A stretch of 64,000 bases of DNA from an uncultured Lachnospiraceae bacterium (GCA_934294885.1 CAKRAK010000002.1:62001-126000); one strand, 5' to 3'. Positions 48,516 through 59,040 are shown, counted from the first letter of the stretch. Made by a program: numbers and translations. The notes: generated from the sequence alone by a model not told the origin.

Positions 48516-49616
48516 TTATGAATAGAATTTTTGGATTCCGGACATAGTTGCTGACATATTCATCAGTAAGGCGTCTAATATGGTGATTGCAGCCATGGAT
48601 TCCACTACGACAACAGCCCTTGGAACAATAACAGGGTCGTGGCGGCCTTTAATCGTTATTTCTGTTTCTTCCTGTTGACGTGTTACCGTTGCCTGTGCTT
48701 TGAAGATAGACGGAGTTGGTTTAAAGGATGCCCGTAATATAATATCGGAGCCATCACTCATGCCGCCAAGAATACCACCGGAATGATTGGTTATCTTTTC
48801 GACTGTGTGATGGGAACCGATTGTAAATTCATCATTATTTTCGGAACCGGTTGCGGTAGTTACCTTCACACCGTCACCGATTTCCACTGCTTTTACAGCA
48901 CCAATGGACATAATCGCTTTTGCCAAATTTGCATCCAGCTTTTCAAATACGGTATCACCGAGACCTTTTGGCACGCCGGTAATCACGGCTTCTACACAGC
49001 CTCCTACGGAGTTGTTGTCTTTTCTCATGCGTTCGATATATGCTCCGGCAGCTTTTGCAGCAGCAGCATCCGGCATATAGAGCATATTATTGTAAATTTC
49101 GTCTTTGTCAAACTGTTCGTAGTCAATGGAAACAGGACCGATGGATTTTGTATAGGTTGTGAAGCTGATTCCAAGCTGACCGAGAATCTTATTTGCAACA
49201 GCACCGGCAGCAACTCTTGCAATGGTTTCCCTTCCGGAAGAACGTCCCCCTCCCCGGTAGTCCCGGAACCCGTATTTTGCATCAAATGTGTAATCGGCAT
49301 GTCCCGGACGATAGCAGTTTGCGATGTCGCTATAATCCTTAGATTGCTGTGTTTTGTTGTATACAATCATTGATATGGGTGTTCCTGTTGTTTTTCCTTC
49401 AAAAATGCCGGAAAGAATTTCAACGGCATCATCCTCCTTTCTCGGAGTGGAATAAATAGATTGACCAGGTTTTCTTCTATTTAAAAATGGTTGAATGTCG
49501 CTTTCCGATAATTCCAGACCTGCCGGGCAACCGTCTATTACTACACCGACAGCTTTGCCATGGGATTCTCCCCAGGTAGAAATTTTAAAAATATTGCCAA
49601 TGATAGAACCTGCCAT
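48516..49616 (-). CDS. aroC: Chorismate synthase
   Basis: Last step of the shikimate pathway, FMN-dependent. It is 366 aa. The signatures GESHGKAVGVVIDGCPAG, RADYTFDAKYGFRDYRGG-like FMN region (here HADYTFDAKYGFRDYRGGGR), GRSSGRETIARVAAGA and GGILGGMSDGSDI are present. The ATG at 49616 has GGAGG five bases before it. Longer in-frame ORFs upstream have none. It stands alone on the minus strand. Other aro genes are not in the window. Confidence 0.97.
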   Translation of the reverse strand: MAGSIIGNIFKISTWGESHGKAVGVVIDGCPAGLELSESDIQPFLNRRKPGQSIYSTPRKEDDAVEILSGIFEGKTTGTPISMIVYNKTQQSKDYSDIANCYRPGHADYTFDAKYGFRDYRGGGRSSGRETIARVAAGAVANKILGQLGISFTTYTKSIGPVSIDYEQFDKDEIYNNMLYMPDAAAAKAAGAYIERMRKDNNSVGGCVEAVITGVPKGLGDTVFEKLDANLAKAIMSIGAVKAVEIGDGVKVTTATGSENNDEFTIGSHHTVEKITNHSGGILGGMSDGSDIILRASFKPTPSIFKAQATVTRQQEETEITIKGRHDPVIVPRAVVVVESMAAITILDALLMNMSATMSGIQKFYS

Positions 49617-49690
49617 AATTGCCTCCTTATGTATAAATCTTTGGTTATCATAGCAGATTTTTTGTGAAAATAAAAGTTGTAAAATCAATA

Positions 49691-49719
49691 TTTACTTTTT
49701 GATAATAGTGTGGTATTAT
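49691..49719 (+). promoter_or_regulatory. rpsO promoter
   Basis: -35 TTTACT, 17-base spacer, -10 TATTAT, leaving a leader of about 95 bases. Confidence 0.55.
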
Positions 49720-49742
49720 CTGTGAGTATGTTTTATACATAA

Positions 49743-49789
49743 CCCTTTGCTCAGATAGAGGATACTCCAACCTTTAACTTAGCATAGGG
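49743..49789 (+). promoter_or_regulatory. Candidate S15 autoregulatory leader structure
   Basis: CCCT-TTGCT pairs with AGCA-TAGGG around a large loop that can form further pairings (AGAGGATACTCC and CTTTAACTT). It sits before the rpsO ribosome binding site, where S15 leaders act in other bacteria. The match to any known S15 class was not tested. Confidence 0.45.
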
Positions 49790-49820
49790 CGATTATTATT
49801 TTTTTTAGGAGGTTGCTTTT

Positions 49821-50087
49821 ATGATTTCAACAGAGCAGAAGAAAGAGATTATTGAAAAGTATGGTCGTGGAGCGAACGACACAGGTTCACCGGAGGTTCA
49901 GATTGCATTATTAACTGCAAGAATTAATGATCTTCAGGATCATTTCAAGGCACATCCAAAGGATCATCACTCTAAGAGAGGTCTTCTTAAGATGGTTGGT
50001 CAGAGACGTAACATGTTAGCTTACTTAAAGAAGATTGACATTGAGCGTTACAGAGCCTTAATTGAATCATTAGGTCTTAGAAAATAA
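49821..50087 (+). CDS. rpsO: Ribosomal protein uS15
   Basis: 88 aa. It carries the S15 signature from GSPEVQIALLTARINDLQDH to HHSKRGLLKMVGQRRNMLAY, then LKKIDIERYRALIESLGLRK. It binds 16S rRNA helix 22 early in 30S assembly. AGGAGG precedes the ATG. In most Firmicutes pnp follows directly. Here a surface-protein gene of 8.4 kb lies between them, and rpsO has its own terminator. Confidence 0.98.
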   Translation: MISTEQKKEIIEKYGRGANDTGSPEVQIALLTARINDLQDHFKAHPKDHHSKRGLLKMVGQRRNMLAYLKKIDIERYRALIESLGLRK

Positions 50088-50109
50088 TTTCAAAATAATT
50101 TTATTAAGA

Positions 50110-50145
50110 TGCCGGGTATTCCAAGTGATATCCGGCACTTTTTGT
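50110..50145 (+). terminator. Terminator after rpsO
   Basis: TGCCGGGTAT / ATATCCGGCA stem followed by CTTTTTG. Confidence 0.9.
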
Positions 50146-50325
50146 TTCTGTATGAACTTTTGAAAATTGGATGTATAATGGTATATTTCTAATATTGATT
50201 TTCTGCTATAAATTTGATATTCTATTGGAAAATATTAGATAAAAAGTGGTGGATTCTGTACATTTTTATTACCTTATGCCGATATATAAATAGACAGAAG
50301 ATGAGATAACAGATGTGGACTGATT

Positions 50326-50354
50326 GGATACAGAATGGAGAACGGATACAGAAT
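50326..50354 (+). repeat. Short direct repeat before the surface-protein gene
   Basis: GGATACAGAAT occurs at 50326-50336 and 50344-50354, 18 bases apart. The rest of the gap from 50146 to 50402 is AT-rich with weak promoter-like sequence only. Confidence 0.4.
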
Positions 50355-50402
50355 TCATCCGGCTATAAAATCATTAAATCTTAGATACAGGAGGATTTGG
50401 AG

Positions 50403-53400
50403 ATGTTTGAAAATTTTTGGAAGAAGAAAAAGGTAAGATGGATCGCACTTTTGCTGGTTATGGTCATGGTCTTTTCTCTGCTGCCTATGGATATTAATCT
50501 GGCGGAGAGTGTTGCCGGTTTAGCACCATCAGCAACAGAAGAGGTTTCTACTGCGGAAGTATCCTCAAATGATACAGAAATTTCAGAGGAGACTGTAACA
50601 GAGACCGAAACAGAGGCTGTAACAGAAGCTGCGGCGGAAACCGGTGAACAGGAAATCGAGGAGCCTTCCCGGTATGAGAGTGGAAATACACAAGAAGGTC
50701 TGATTACAAAAGAGCAGAATATGCTTTCTACCGGTAATTTTGATTTGACGAATCTTGAGTTGTCAGCATCTTATCTGGATTCTAATCATGTAAGACAGGA
50801 TGTTGCAATGACAACTACCGAGAATGTTACATTGCCGGATGATGCCACCATCAGTTTGAATTTTGATTATATCATGCGGAATGGTGATGATGTTGCAATC
50901 GGTCAGGAATATGTTTATCCGATACCGTCTGCCATCCGAATTGATGTAGATGAAGTGTTAGAGCTCGTTACCGCAGAAGGGAATTCCATTGGTACGGTAC
51001 ATATTGATAAGGTAAATCAGCGACTTGTTTTTGTATTTAATGATAATGTCAAACAGCAGACCAATATTCCTTTTTATGTTCGTTTTGCAGGAGGATTATC
51101 TGCTGATGCGAATGAGGATTCTGTAGATGAGGAGATTATTTTTGATACAGCACGGGGACATTTTAACTATAATGTAACGATTGAAGATTCGTATACGAAT
51201 ACAGAGCCTTCCCAGCCCGGAGAGCTTGGCATGGAAAAGACAGGTCGTGTTGTATATGTAGGAGATAAGCCTTATATCGAGTGGGACCTTTCTTTGAATC
51301 TGAACGGAAGGGACAGTTTGGATGCGGTTATTTCGGATATTTTACCGGCGGGTCTTACTTATGTGGAAGCAGGTGGATATCCTAAGATTACGGATACGAA
51401 GGATAATAATGCAACACTGGTTGCTACACAGGATAGTGGTAAGGTTACATTTACCGTTTCAAATGTAACTACTTATCATCGTGCCCATGTTAGATTTTTG
51501 ACTGCATATGATAATGACATTTTTACAGGTGAGATTAATAATAATACATCTGCAACCATTGCAAATACTGCATCAATTACAGAAAACGGAAGTACATCCA
51601 CCGAGACCGGTGATGGTAATGTAACGATAAAGCCATCTGTTTTATCCAAGACGGGTACACAATCCGGTGGTGTGATCACATGGACGGTTACAATTAATAA
51701 AGATCAGTTAGATGTAGGTGGCGCTACCTATACCGATACTTTTGGCAGCGGCTATGGATGGAATACTGCAAACGGAGAGTATAATGCATCCTGCATTTCC
51801 GTTACCCCGGCGGGTTCCGGTGTTATTTCTGCAAATGCAGATGGATTCTCATTTGTTGTAGATGAGAATAATAAGAATGATGTGATTACTCTTGTATATC
51901 AGACAAAGATAGAAGATTATACACAATCCACTTATAAGAACGATGCCACATTGACAGAACCGGGGAAATATAACCTTTCTACCAGTTCATCTGTTCACGG
52001 ATATAATCTTATTTCTAAGAATAATGTTACATATAATGAAGTTTTAAGACAGTTAAAATGGACTATTACCGTAAATGCAGATAAAGCGGATTCTGTATTT
52101 GATGGTGTTGGTGATGTTGTGATTCGGGATGTCTTTAATCCGAATGTATATCAGAATAAAATGAAGCTTGTAAGCATGAAGATAACCGGTGCCAGTGGCG
52201 CCAGTCAGCTTTCTGATTTTGATTCGTGTACTGCTGACGAGAATGGTAACATTACGGTTCCTGCAAGTAAGTTAAAGGGCACAACCCTAACCATTACTGT
52301 TGTTACAGAGGTGTTGGCAGAGTTAAATGACAATTATACACCGGCAGCATGGGAAACCCCGCAGCCATGGACAGATGGTAATTATGTAAATGCAAAAAAT
52401 GATGCCGTGCTGGAGTGGGATGGCAATTCTGTAACCGGAAGTGCATCCAGAAGCTTTATTTACAGAAAACCGGATTTGTTATCAAAATCAGGTGAACCCT
52501 CAAAATACGATGATAATACCTTGAAAAGAGATGGTATTGTAAACTGGACGATTGTTTCTAATGCATATCAGAGGGATATGACGATTAATACCATTACATT
52601 AACGGATACGGTTCCGGATGGAATGACATATGTTCCGGGTTCATTATATATTTGCAGCCGATATGCAAATTTCGATGTGAATGGAAGAACCTATGTAACA
52701 CCTTCCTACGATGAGGCAACCCGTGTGCTGACCGTGACATTAAATCGTACAGATACAGCAATTGCAAGTCGTTTTGACAGCTCTAACAATTTTGAAATCC
52801 ATTACCAGACAAGAGCCTGCGACAGAGATAAGATTGGAACAACACAGACTTATACCAATCACGCTGAGTTTGAAGTGGAATATGATGGATATTCTACTGT
52901 AATTGATGATGATTCCGCAACTGTAACAGAAGATGTGGGCGGTGTGTTAAGAAAAGAAGCCCTTTACCAGTCGGGAAATAATTATGTAGATTGGGAGGTT
53001 GCCATTAACGAAGGACGATTTGATCTGTCGGATGTGGATAATCCTGTCATTCGTGACCGTTTAGCTGAATATTTGCAATATGTTCAGAATTCCGGGCATT
53101 TATATCGGGTGGATTTAGATGGTAACCGCACAGAGGTTACAAGCGGATTTTTGGTAAATGTAATCAATAATGAAATGGTTGTATCTTTGCCGAACATTGG
53201 TTCAGACAGCTATATCTTTACGTTCCGTACAAGATTTACGATTTCCCAGTCCCAGGCAGCTTCATTGAGTTTTTCCAATGATATCTCCTTCCAGGGTACA
53301 GGTATTACAAGTTCGGTAACATCCAACAACGTCAGAAATGTAAGCTTTAGTTCTTCTTCTGCCGGAGCATATCATGAAAATGAATTAAGACTTAGAAAAT

Positions 53401-56400
53401 TGGATCCAAACGGTAATGTGTTGGCAGGAGCAGTGTTCCAGATTTGTGACGCAATGGGTACCGTGATTGCAGAGGAGACGACAGACGCAAGCGGGCAGGC
53501 TGTGTTCAGAGGTGTTAAGTCTTTTGCAGATGGATATACCTATAGATTGATCGAGCTTACGGCTCCGGATGGATATGTATTGGACTCTACCCCGGTTCCT
53601 GTTAAGATTACCAGTTGGCAGACGGATACAGACGGTACAAGATATTATGAATTAGATGTAGAAAATGAGCCGATATTAAAAAGTACATCCTTCTCTATTC
53701 AGAAAACAGATGGTGACGGACAGGCAGTTTCGGGAGCGGAATTTTCCGTATATGATGCATTGCCAATGAATGATGATTCTTTAGTAAACAAGAAGGCATC
53801 CGGAGAAAACGGTAAATTAACATTTACGGTTCCTTACAATGAAAACAATAATACTACCTATTATGTTGCAGAGTCCCAGACTCCGGACGGATATAAGCTT
53901 CCGACATCCGGCAGCTATTATGAGGTTGTAATCGGAACGGATGGAAGTGTCGTTTCCGTAACAAATCAGCCGGGCGGAATTAATGTGACATTGAATACAG
54001 ATACTTTTACAGTTCAAAATGAAGCAATTACAGGAAGCTTTAAGATTACGAAGGTGGATCAGGATAATCATGGCAGTAAGATTCCGGGAGCATCCTTTAC
54101 CTTGTATTCGGATGCGCAATGTACGGATGATGTTGCAACTGTAACAACAGATGCAGACGGTGAGGCTTTGTTTACAAATCTTGAGGTTGGCAAAACCTAT
54201 TATTACAGAGAGATTACACCTCCGGCAGGATATTTGCTGGATGACACGGTACATAGTGTAACAATAACAGATGACAGTCTTCTAGATGCAAACGGATGGA
54301 TTCATCAGGATGTATCGGTTAGTGCAACTGTTGAAAATGAACAGGAAAAAGGTTCTATCCGGATTGTAAAAACGGATGACGGTACGCCTGCAAAACTGAT
54401 TGAAGGCGCGGAATTTACATTGTATTCGGCTTCTGATCTGACAACACCGTTTTTGAAGCCGGGAACGACAACTCCTTATGTTGTAACAACAGATGCAAAT
54501 GGTTCGGCTTCCTTTGAAGACCTTCCATACGGCAGATATGTAGTGATGGAGACGAATGTTCCTACAGGTTATCAGGTATCAGCTTCCGGAAATCGTGTGT
54601 CGGTTACCGTAAATTCGCAAAATGCAAATACCGTTAATATCGTAAATGATGTGGTTCGTTTCGCTCTTAAGGTTGTGAAGACTGACGATTCTGCAAATCC
54701 GGTTCCTTTGGCAGGTGCATATTTTGTTGTACGAAATTCTTCTGGCGTAATTGCTGCCGATGGAGAAACCGGAGAGGATGGTACGATTACATTTGATAAT
54801 CTGCCATATGATACGTATACGGTTACAGAAACCAGAGGTGTTCCGGGCTATGTAATGGCAACTGTTCCACAGACGGTAAATGCAGGAGATATTGTAAATA
54901 ACGGTACAATTGTAAGAACCTTTACCAATCATAAGGAAAGTGGTTCTATTCGATTTACAAAGGTAGATAAGGATTCCGGCGAGAAGCTTTCGGGAGCGGT
55001 ATTTACCCTGTATAATGAAGCCGGTGAAAAGGTAAAAACCGCAAGCTCTGATGCCAATGGTATTGTGGAATTTAAGGATTTATCTTACGGAACCTATACG
55101 ATAAGAGAGACAAAAGCACCAAATCGCTATCAGCTAAGTGCAAAGGAATGGACAGTCGAGGTGACAGATGATACGCCGGTTGTTGTTTTGGTATCAGTAC
55201 TTGATCATAATACAACAGGCTCTGTTACCAATGAAAAAATACCTTCCGGTAACAATTATATGCATTTTAAACTGTTAAAGTCTGACGCTAATGGTAATCC
55301 GTTAGAGGGAGCACAGTTCCAGTTAACGAAGAAGTTCCCAAATGATGGTAATACATATGGAACATCTAATACGAATGGTGCTCCGATTACCTATACGGCA
55401 TATTCTGATGCTGATGGCGTGGTGGAATTTAAGGATGTTTATATTGAGCATGACCCGGATGAAACAACCTATACATTAAAGGAAATTAAAGCTCCATTCG
55501 GATATAGTGTTACTCAGGAGATTATTATTGATCATTATACAAAGAAGCAAATGGTAGGCGACGGAACTTCAACGGGTATTGCATTGGGAACAGAACGTCC
55601 TTTTGACTCTACACCAGGAGCTGTTGTTCCGGATATTACAGATTCCATTGGTATTGCAGCTGAAAATCTTGTTGTCAGCAGCGGTAACACTTATCTTACA
55701 AACAAACAGCTGCTTGGTAATATTATGATTACAAAGAAAGCTGCCGGCGCGGTGAATCAATTCCTTTCCGGTGCAGAATTTACTTTGTACAAATGGAATG
55801 CAGCAACAAACAAATATGAAAAATTCAGCAGCAGTGGATTGAAAAATCCGGGTAAGACAGATGAAAATGGTATTCTTTCCTTTAAGAAGCTGCCACTTGG
55901 AAAATACAGAGTGGTGGAAACGAAGGCTCCGGATGGTTATGTTTTAGATGCTGCAAGCCGGAGAGATTTTGAGATTACGGAAGATAATTATAATGATACT
56001 ACCGTATTATCGGCTACCATTTTAGATACACCGATTTCTATTTCTGTTAACAAATATGCCATCGGTGGTTCTACACAGCTTTCGGGAGCAGTACTTGGAC
56101 TGTACCGGGCAGGTGATACCGCATATGCGAATTGTCTGGAACGGTGGACAACAGGAACGACGGCACACAAAATCAGCTCTGATAAGCTGGCTGCCGGTAA
56201 TGAATATATGATACATGAGATTAGCGCGCCAAAGGGATATACTGTAATTCCTGAGGATGTCAGATTTAAGGTTAACAGCAATGGTACGGTTACCTATACC
56301 GGAACTGCAGGCTCTGAATATGGTACGGCGAGCGGAACAAGTGTTACGATTCGGGACAAGGCATATTCATTGTCTGTTTCTAAGGTTGGCATTTCGGCAG

Positions 56401-58838
56401 ATGCTTCACAGCCAACTGCTCCGTTATCCGGTGCCTCTATTTCCTTAATTGATGATGAAACAGGAAATGTGGTTCATACATTTACTTCCACCAATCAGGT
56501 TTATGAAGTTCCGAACTCTGTTTTAACAGGACCTTTGAACGGAAAAGAGTATCATTATTATACGATACATGAAAATTCTGCTCCCGGCGGATATGCCTTG
56601 GCAGATGATATCAAGATAGCGGTTGATGCAGCCGGTCATGTTTATAAAACAGATGCACAGGGTAACAAGGTTAATGATCAGTGGTCACAGAATACGGTTA
56701 TCATGGAAGATGAAAAATATGAGGATTTCTATTTTATTAAAAAGGATAAATCTACCGGCACAAATTTAGCAGGTGCAACCTTTGCAATTTATGAGGCTTC
56801 TGTATGGGAGGCTGATCCGACGGCATCCAACACAGGATATGCAACGGATCTTGTGACCGGAAGCTCGTTAAAATGGACGAGTACAACCGTTTCTAAGAAT
56901 GCAAGCCTTGACATAGGAACTTATTATCTTGTGGAGTTGAAGGCTCCAAAGGGATATGCAATAACAAGTCCTGTTAAATTCAGAATATGTGACGGTATAC
57001 CGAAATATATGGAAATTCTGAAAAATGGAGAAAACAGTCGTTTAAGTTCCAACAAATTGACCTTGTCTTGTCTGGATAAGAAATTGGAGGTTAAATTTGT
57101 AAAATGGTCGGATGATATGAGGCCGTTGATTGGTGGTAAGTTTACCCTTCATGCATCAGACGCAAATAAGAAGATTGGTACAAAGCTTGGAAACAGCTTT
57201 GCAGCTACAGGTGGATTAATCACCTTTGCCAATGATTTATTTGAGGTGAATCATTATTATGCGGTTGTAGAGGATGAGGCTCCGGATGGCTATGAAAAGA
57301 CTGAGCCGATGTTCTTCTATATTGACGAGAACGGAACTATGAAGGATTTAGATGGTGATGTGATTGATGAGAATCTTTTGGTCTTCATTGATGGTGCAAA
57401 ACAGGTTGGCTTCCAAAAGACCGATAAAGCAACCGGTGCGGCGTTATCGGGAGTTGAGATGTCCATTACTTCTAAGGATGATGCTGATTTTACAGAGATT
57501 ACATGGACAACAGACGGAAGTGTAAAATATGTACCGGCTGCCACCTTTAAGAAGGATAAGACATATGTTTTGACCGAGAAAAAGACGATTGCAGGATATA
57601 GTTATGCAGCATCAAAGAGTTTCCAATATATAACGGGAACAAATGGTGGAGATGATAGGCTTTATGTTGACGGAACACCGATTAATACAATGAAAATTGT
57701 AATGGAAGATCAGCCGATTGAGGTTTATATTGACAAAATGATTGCGGGAACCAATCGATCCTTAGAGGGTGCGTCATTACAGGTAACAGATGAGAATCAC
57801 AATGTGATAGACTCCTGGGTAACAGATGGATCTGCCCATAAGCTTGATTCAGAACAGATATTGGTTTCTGCTACATCAGGGGAGCACATTTACACATTAT
57901 CAGAGGTACAGGCGCCGGAATTTTATGCATGTGCCCAGCCGATTTCCTTTTATGTTGACAAAACCGGAAAGGTACGCTCTTTGGATGATTCTTATGTTAC
58001 GGATAATACAGTAAAAATGTATGATGAATATGCCGGTATCCAAATCAGCAAACAGGATACAATGGGTAATGAATTGCCGGGAGCTACACTTACAATCAGC
58101 TGTAATGAGGATGATTCCTTTACACCGATTTCATTTACATCAACAGGAACACCTTATAATCTGGATCGGAATATCTTTAAACCTGGTGTGACATACACAT
58201 TGACGGAGGAGATGTCTCCGGCTGGTTATATTATGGCTGCTGCGGTAGACTTTTATGTGGATGCAGACGGTAACTTATATGTAAACGGTGAATTATCTGC
58301 AGATGCTTCTGTTGTTATGGTGGATGAGGATATGACCATCCGGCTTGCTAAAAAGGATGCTTCTACCCATGAATACTTGTCGGGTGCTTTGTTTGGTGTA
58401 TATGATGTTCAGACAGAGGATGAAGTATTTACCTTTGAAAGCAAGAATGATATTACGGAGCTTGACACAAGTCTGTTAAGTGTATCAGCCGGAAAGGATA
58501 AAACATTCTATTGCATTCGGGAATTAGAGGCTCCAAAGGGCTATGAACTGGCTAAGGATGTTTATTTTTACATTGAATCTAATGGTGATGTGTATGCACT
58601 TTATGATGGACAGTCAACCTTCCAAAAGGTAGAAAACCATTGTATTACCATATATGATGCACCATCAGAGAACACAACAGAAAATACAACTGAGGGAACA
58701 ACGGAAACCATCACCACAACTTCCCGTAAAACCGGTGACAGTTTCCCGGTCGGAGCGGTTGCTGCGTTATTATTACTTGGTGTTACAGGAATGGGAATCA
58801 TTGCATGTTTAGGACGCAGAAAAAAGAATGATGAATAA
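50403..58838 (+). CDS. Giant sortase-type surface protein with five adhesin modules and 16 Cna-B repeats
   Basis: 2811 aa. The signal peptide ends near residue 40. After a Thr/Glu-rich linker, residues about 110-990 hold five modules, each with a K-x-G...W-x-(I/V)-x-(I/V)-N opening (near 276, 412, 535, 691 and 846), like isopeptide-stabilised fimbrial adhesin domains. From 994 to about 2752 I count 16 SpaA/Cna-B repeats (xxKxD...LxGAxFxLY...APxGY). A Thr-rich stalk, SRKTGD, a hydrophobic helix and RRKKNDE end the protein. This is a degenerate LPxTG-type sorting signal. No sortase is nearby. The start ATG has GGAGG eight bases upstream. A TTG at 50397 is rejected. Confidence 0.9.
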   Translation: MFENFWKKKKVRWIALLLVMVMVFSLLPMDINLAESVAGLAPSATEEVSTAEVSSNDTEISEETVTETETEAVTEAAAETGEQEIEEPSRYESGNTQEGLITKEQNMLSTGNFDLTNLELSASYLDSNHVRQDVAMTTTENVTLPDDATISLNFDYIMRNGDDVAIGQEYVYPIPSAIRIDVDEVLELVTAEGNSIGTVHIDKVNQRLVFVFNDNVKQQTNIPFYVRFAGGLSADANEDSVDEEIIFDTARGHFNYNVTIEDSYTNTEPSQPGELGMEKTGRVVYVGDKPYIEWDLSLNLNGRDSLDAVISDILPAGLTYVEAGGYPKITDTKDNNATLVATQDSGKVTFTVSNVTTYHRAHVRFLTAYDNDIFTGEINNNTSATIANTASITENGSTSTETGDGNVTIKPSVLSKTGTQSGGVITWTVTINKDQLDVGGATYTDTFGSGYGWNTANGEYNASCISVTPAGSGVISANADGFSFVVDENNKNDVITLVYQTKIEDYTQSTYKNDATLTEPGKYNLSTSSSVHGYNLISKNNVTYNEVLRQLKWTITVNADKADSVFDGVGDVVIRDVFNPNVYQNKMKLVSMKITGASGASQLSDFDSCTADENGNITVPASKLKGTTLTITVVTEVLAELNDNYTPAAWETPQPWTDGNYVNAKNDAVLEWDGNSVTGSASRSFIYRKPDLLSKSGEPSKYDDNTLKRDGIVNWTIVSNAYQRDMTINTITLTDTVPDGMTYVPGSLYICSRYANFDVNGRTYVTPSYDEATRVLTVTLNRTDTAIASRFDSSNNFEIHYQTRACDRDKIGTTQTYTNHAEFEVEYDGYSTVIDDDSATVTEDVGGVLRKEALYQSGNNYVDWEVAINEGRFDLSDVDNPVIRDRLAEYLQYVQNSGHLYRVDLDGNRTEVTSGFLVNVINNEMVVSLPNIGSDSYIFTFRTRFTISQSQAASLSFSNDISFQGTGITSSVTSNNVRNVSFSSSSAGAYHENELRLRKLDPNGNVLAGAVFQICDAMGTVIAEETTDASGQAVFRGVKSFADGYTYRLIELTAPDGYVLDSTPVPVKITSWQTDTDGTRYYELDVENEPILKSTSFSIQKTDGDGQAVSGAEFSVYDALPMNDDSLVNKKASGENGKLTFTVPYNENNNTTYYVAESQTPDGYKLPTSGSYYEVVIGTDGSVVSVTNQPGGINVTLNTDTFTVQNEAITGSFKITKVDQDNHGSKIPGASFTLYSDAQCTDDVATVTTDADGEALFTNLEVGKTYYYREITPPAGYLLDDTVHSVTITDDSLLDANGWIHQDVSVSATVENEQEKGSIRIVKTDDGTPAKLIEGAEFTLYSASDLTTPFLKPGTTTPYVVTTDANGSASFEDLPYGRYVVMETNVPTGYQVSASGNRVSVTVNSQNANTVNIVNDVVRFALKVVKTDDSANPVPLAGAYFVVRNSSGVIAADGETGEDGTITFDNLPYDTYTVTETRGVPGYVMATVPQTVNAGDIVNNGTIVRTFTNHKESGSIRFTKVDKDSGEKLSGAVFTLYNEAGEKVKTASSDANGIVEFKDLSYGTYTIRETKAPNRYQLSAKEWTVEVTDDTPVVVLVSVLDHNTTGSVTNEKIPSGNNYMHFKLLKSDANGNPLEGAQFQLTKKFPNDGNTYGTSNTNGAPITYTAYSDADGVVEFKDVYIEHDPDETTYTLKEIKAPFGYSVTQEIIIDHYTKKQMVGDGTSTGIALGTERPFDSTPGAVVPDITDSIGIAAENLVVSSGNTYLTNKQLLGNIMITKKAAGAVNQFLSGAEFTLYKWNAATNKYEKFSSSGLKNPGKTDENGILSFKKLPLGKYRVVETKAPDGYVLDAASRRDFEITEDNYNDTTVLSATILDTPISISVNKYAIGGSTQLSGAVLGLYRAGDTAYANCLERWTTGTTAHKISSDKLAAGNEYMIHEISAPKGYTVIPEDVRFKVNSNGTVTYTGTAGSEYGTASGTSVTIRDKAYSLSVSKVGISADASQPTAPLSGASISLIDDETGNVVHTFTSTNQVYEVPNSVLTGPLNGKEYHYYTIHENSAPGGYALADDIKIAVDAAGHVYKTDAQGNKVNDQWSQNTVIMEDEKYEDFYFIKKDKSTGTNLAGATFAIYEASVWEADPTASNTGYATDLVTGSSLKWTSTTVSKNASLDIGTYYLVELKAPKGYAITSPVKFRICDGIPKYMEILKNGENSRLSSNKLTLSCLDKKLEVKFVKWSDDMRPLIGGKFTLHASDANKKIGTKLGNSFAATGGLITFANDLFEVNHYYAVVEDEAPDGYEKTEPMFFYIDENGTMKDLDGDVIDENLLVFIDGAKQVGFQKTDKATGAALSGVEMSITSKDDADFTEITWTTDGSVKYVPAATFKKDKTYVLTEKKTIAGYSYAASKSFQYITGTNGGDDRLYVDGTPINTMKIVMEDQPIEVYIDKMIAGTNRSLEGASLQVTDENHNVIDSWVTDGSAHKLDSEQILVSATSGEHIYTLSEVQAPEFYACAQPISFYVDKTGKVRSLDDSYVTDNTVKMYDEYAGIQISKQDTMGNELPGATLTISCNEDDSFTPISFTSTGTPYNLDRNIFKPGVTYTLTEEMSPAGYIMAAAVDFYVDADGNLYVNGELSADASVVMVDEDMTIRLAKKDASTHEYLSGALFGVYDVQTEDEVFTFESKNDITELDTSLLSVSAGKDKTFYCIRELEAPKGYELAKDVYFYIESNGDVYALYDGQSTFQKVENHCITIYDAPSENTTENTTEGTTETITTTSRKTGDSFPVGAVAALLLLGVTGMGIIACLGRRKKNDE

Positions 58839-58887
58839 AAAATGATAAGAAAGGATATGGCAGTATCTTATCTTTGTCATGATCAGA

Positions 58888-58922
58888 TAGGCAGCTTACA
58901 ATAGCTGCCTATTTTTTTCTTT
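58888..58922 (+). terminator. Terminator after the surface-protein gene
   Basis: TAGGCAGCT-TACAAT-AGCTGCCTA, a 9-bp stem, followed by TTTTTTTCTTTT. Confidence 0.94.
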
Positions 58923-58960
58923 TCAAAATGAGACCTTTATGATATACTGTAAAGGATTGC

Positions 58961-59040
58961 GATAAGGTATAACCGAGACTTCTGATGTGACTATAATAGA
59001 AGTGTGGATTGTAATCAGATCAGTTGTTTCGGTATCTTAT
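58961..59040 (+). promoter_or_regulatory. Structured pnp leader
   Basis: GATAAGGTAT...CCGA pairs with TCGGTATCTTAT. Inside it ACTTCT (58978-58983) pairs with AGAAGT (58998-59003). A long leader hairpin of this kind is where PNPase autoregulation acts in other bacteria. Smaller hairpins follow up to the AAAGGAG of pnp. Confidence 0.5.

Noticed and set aside
53385..58660. Tandem DNA repeats or CRISPR-like array in the surface-protein gene
   Set aside because: The periodicity is at protein level (Cna-B domains), and the nucleotide sequences of the repeats have diverged. No CRISPR array was seen anywhere in the window.
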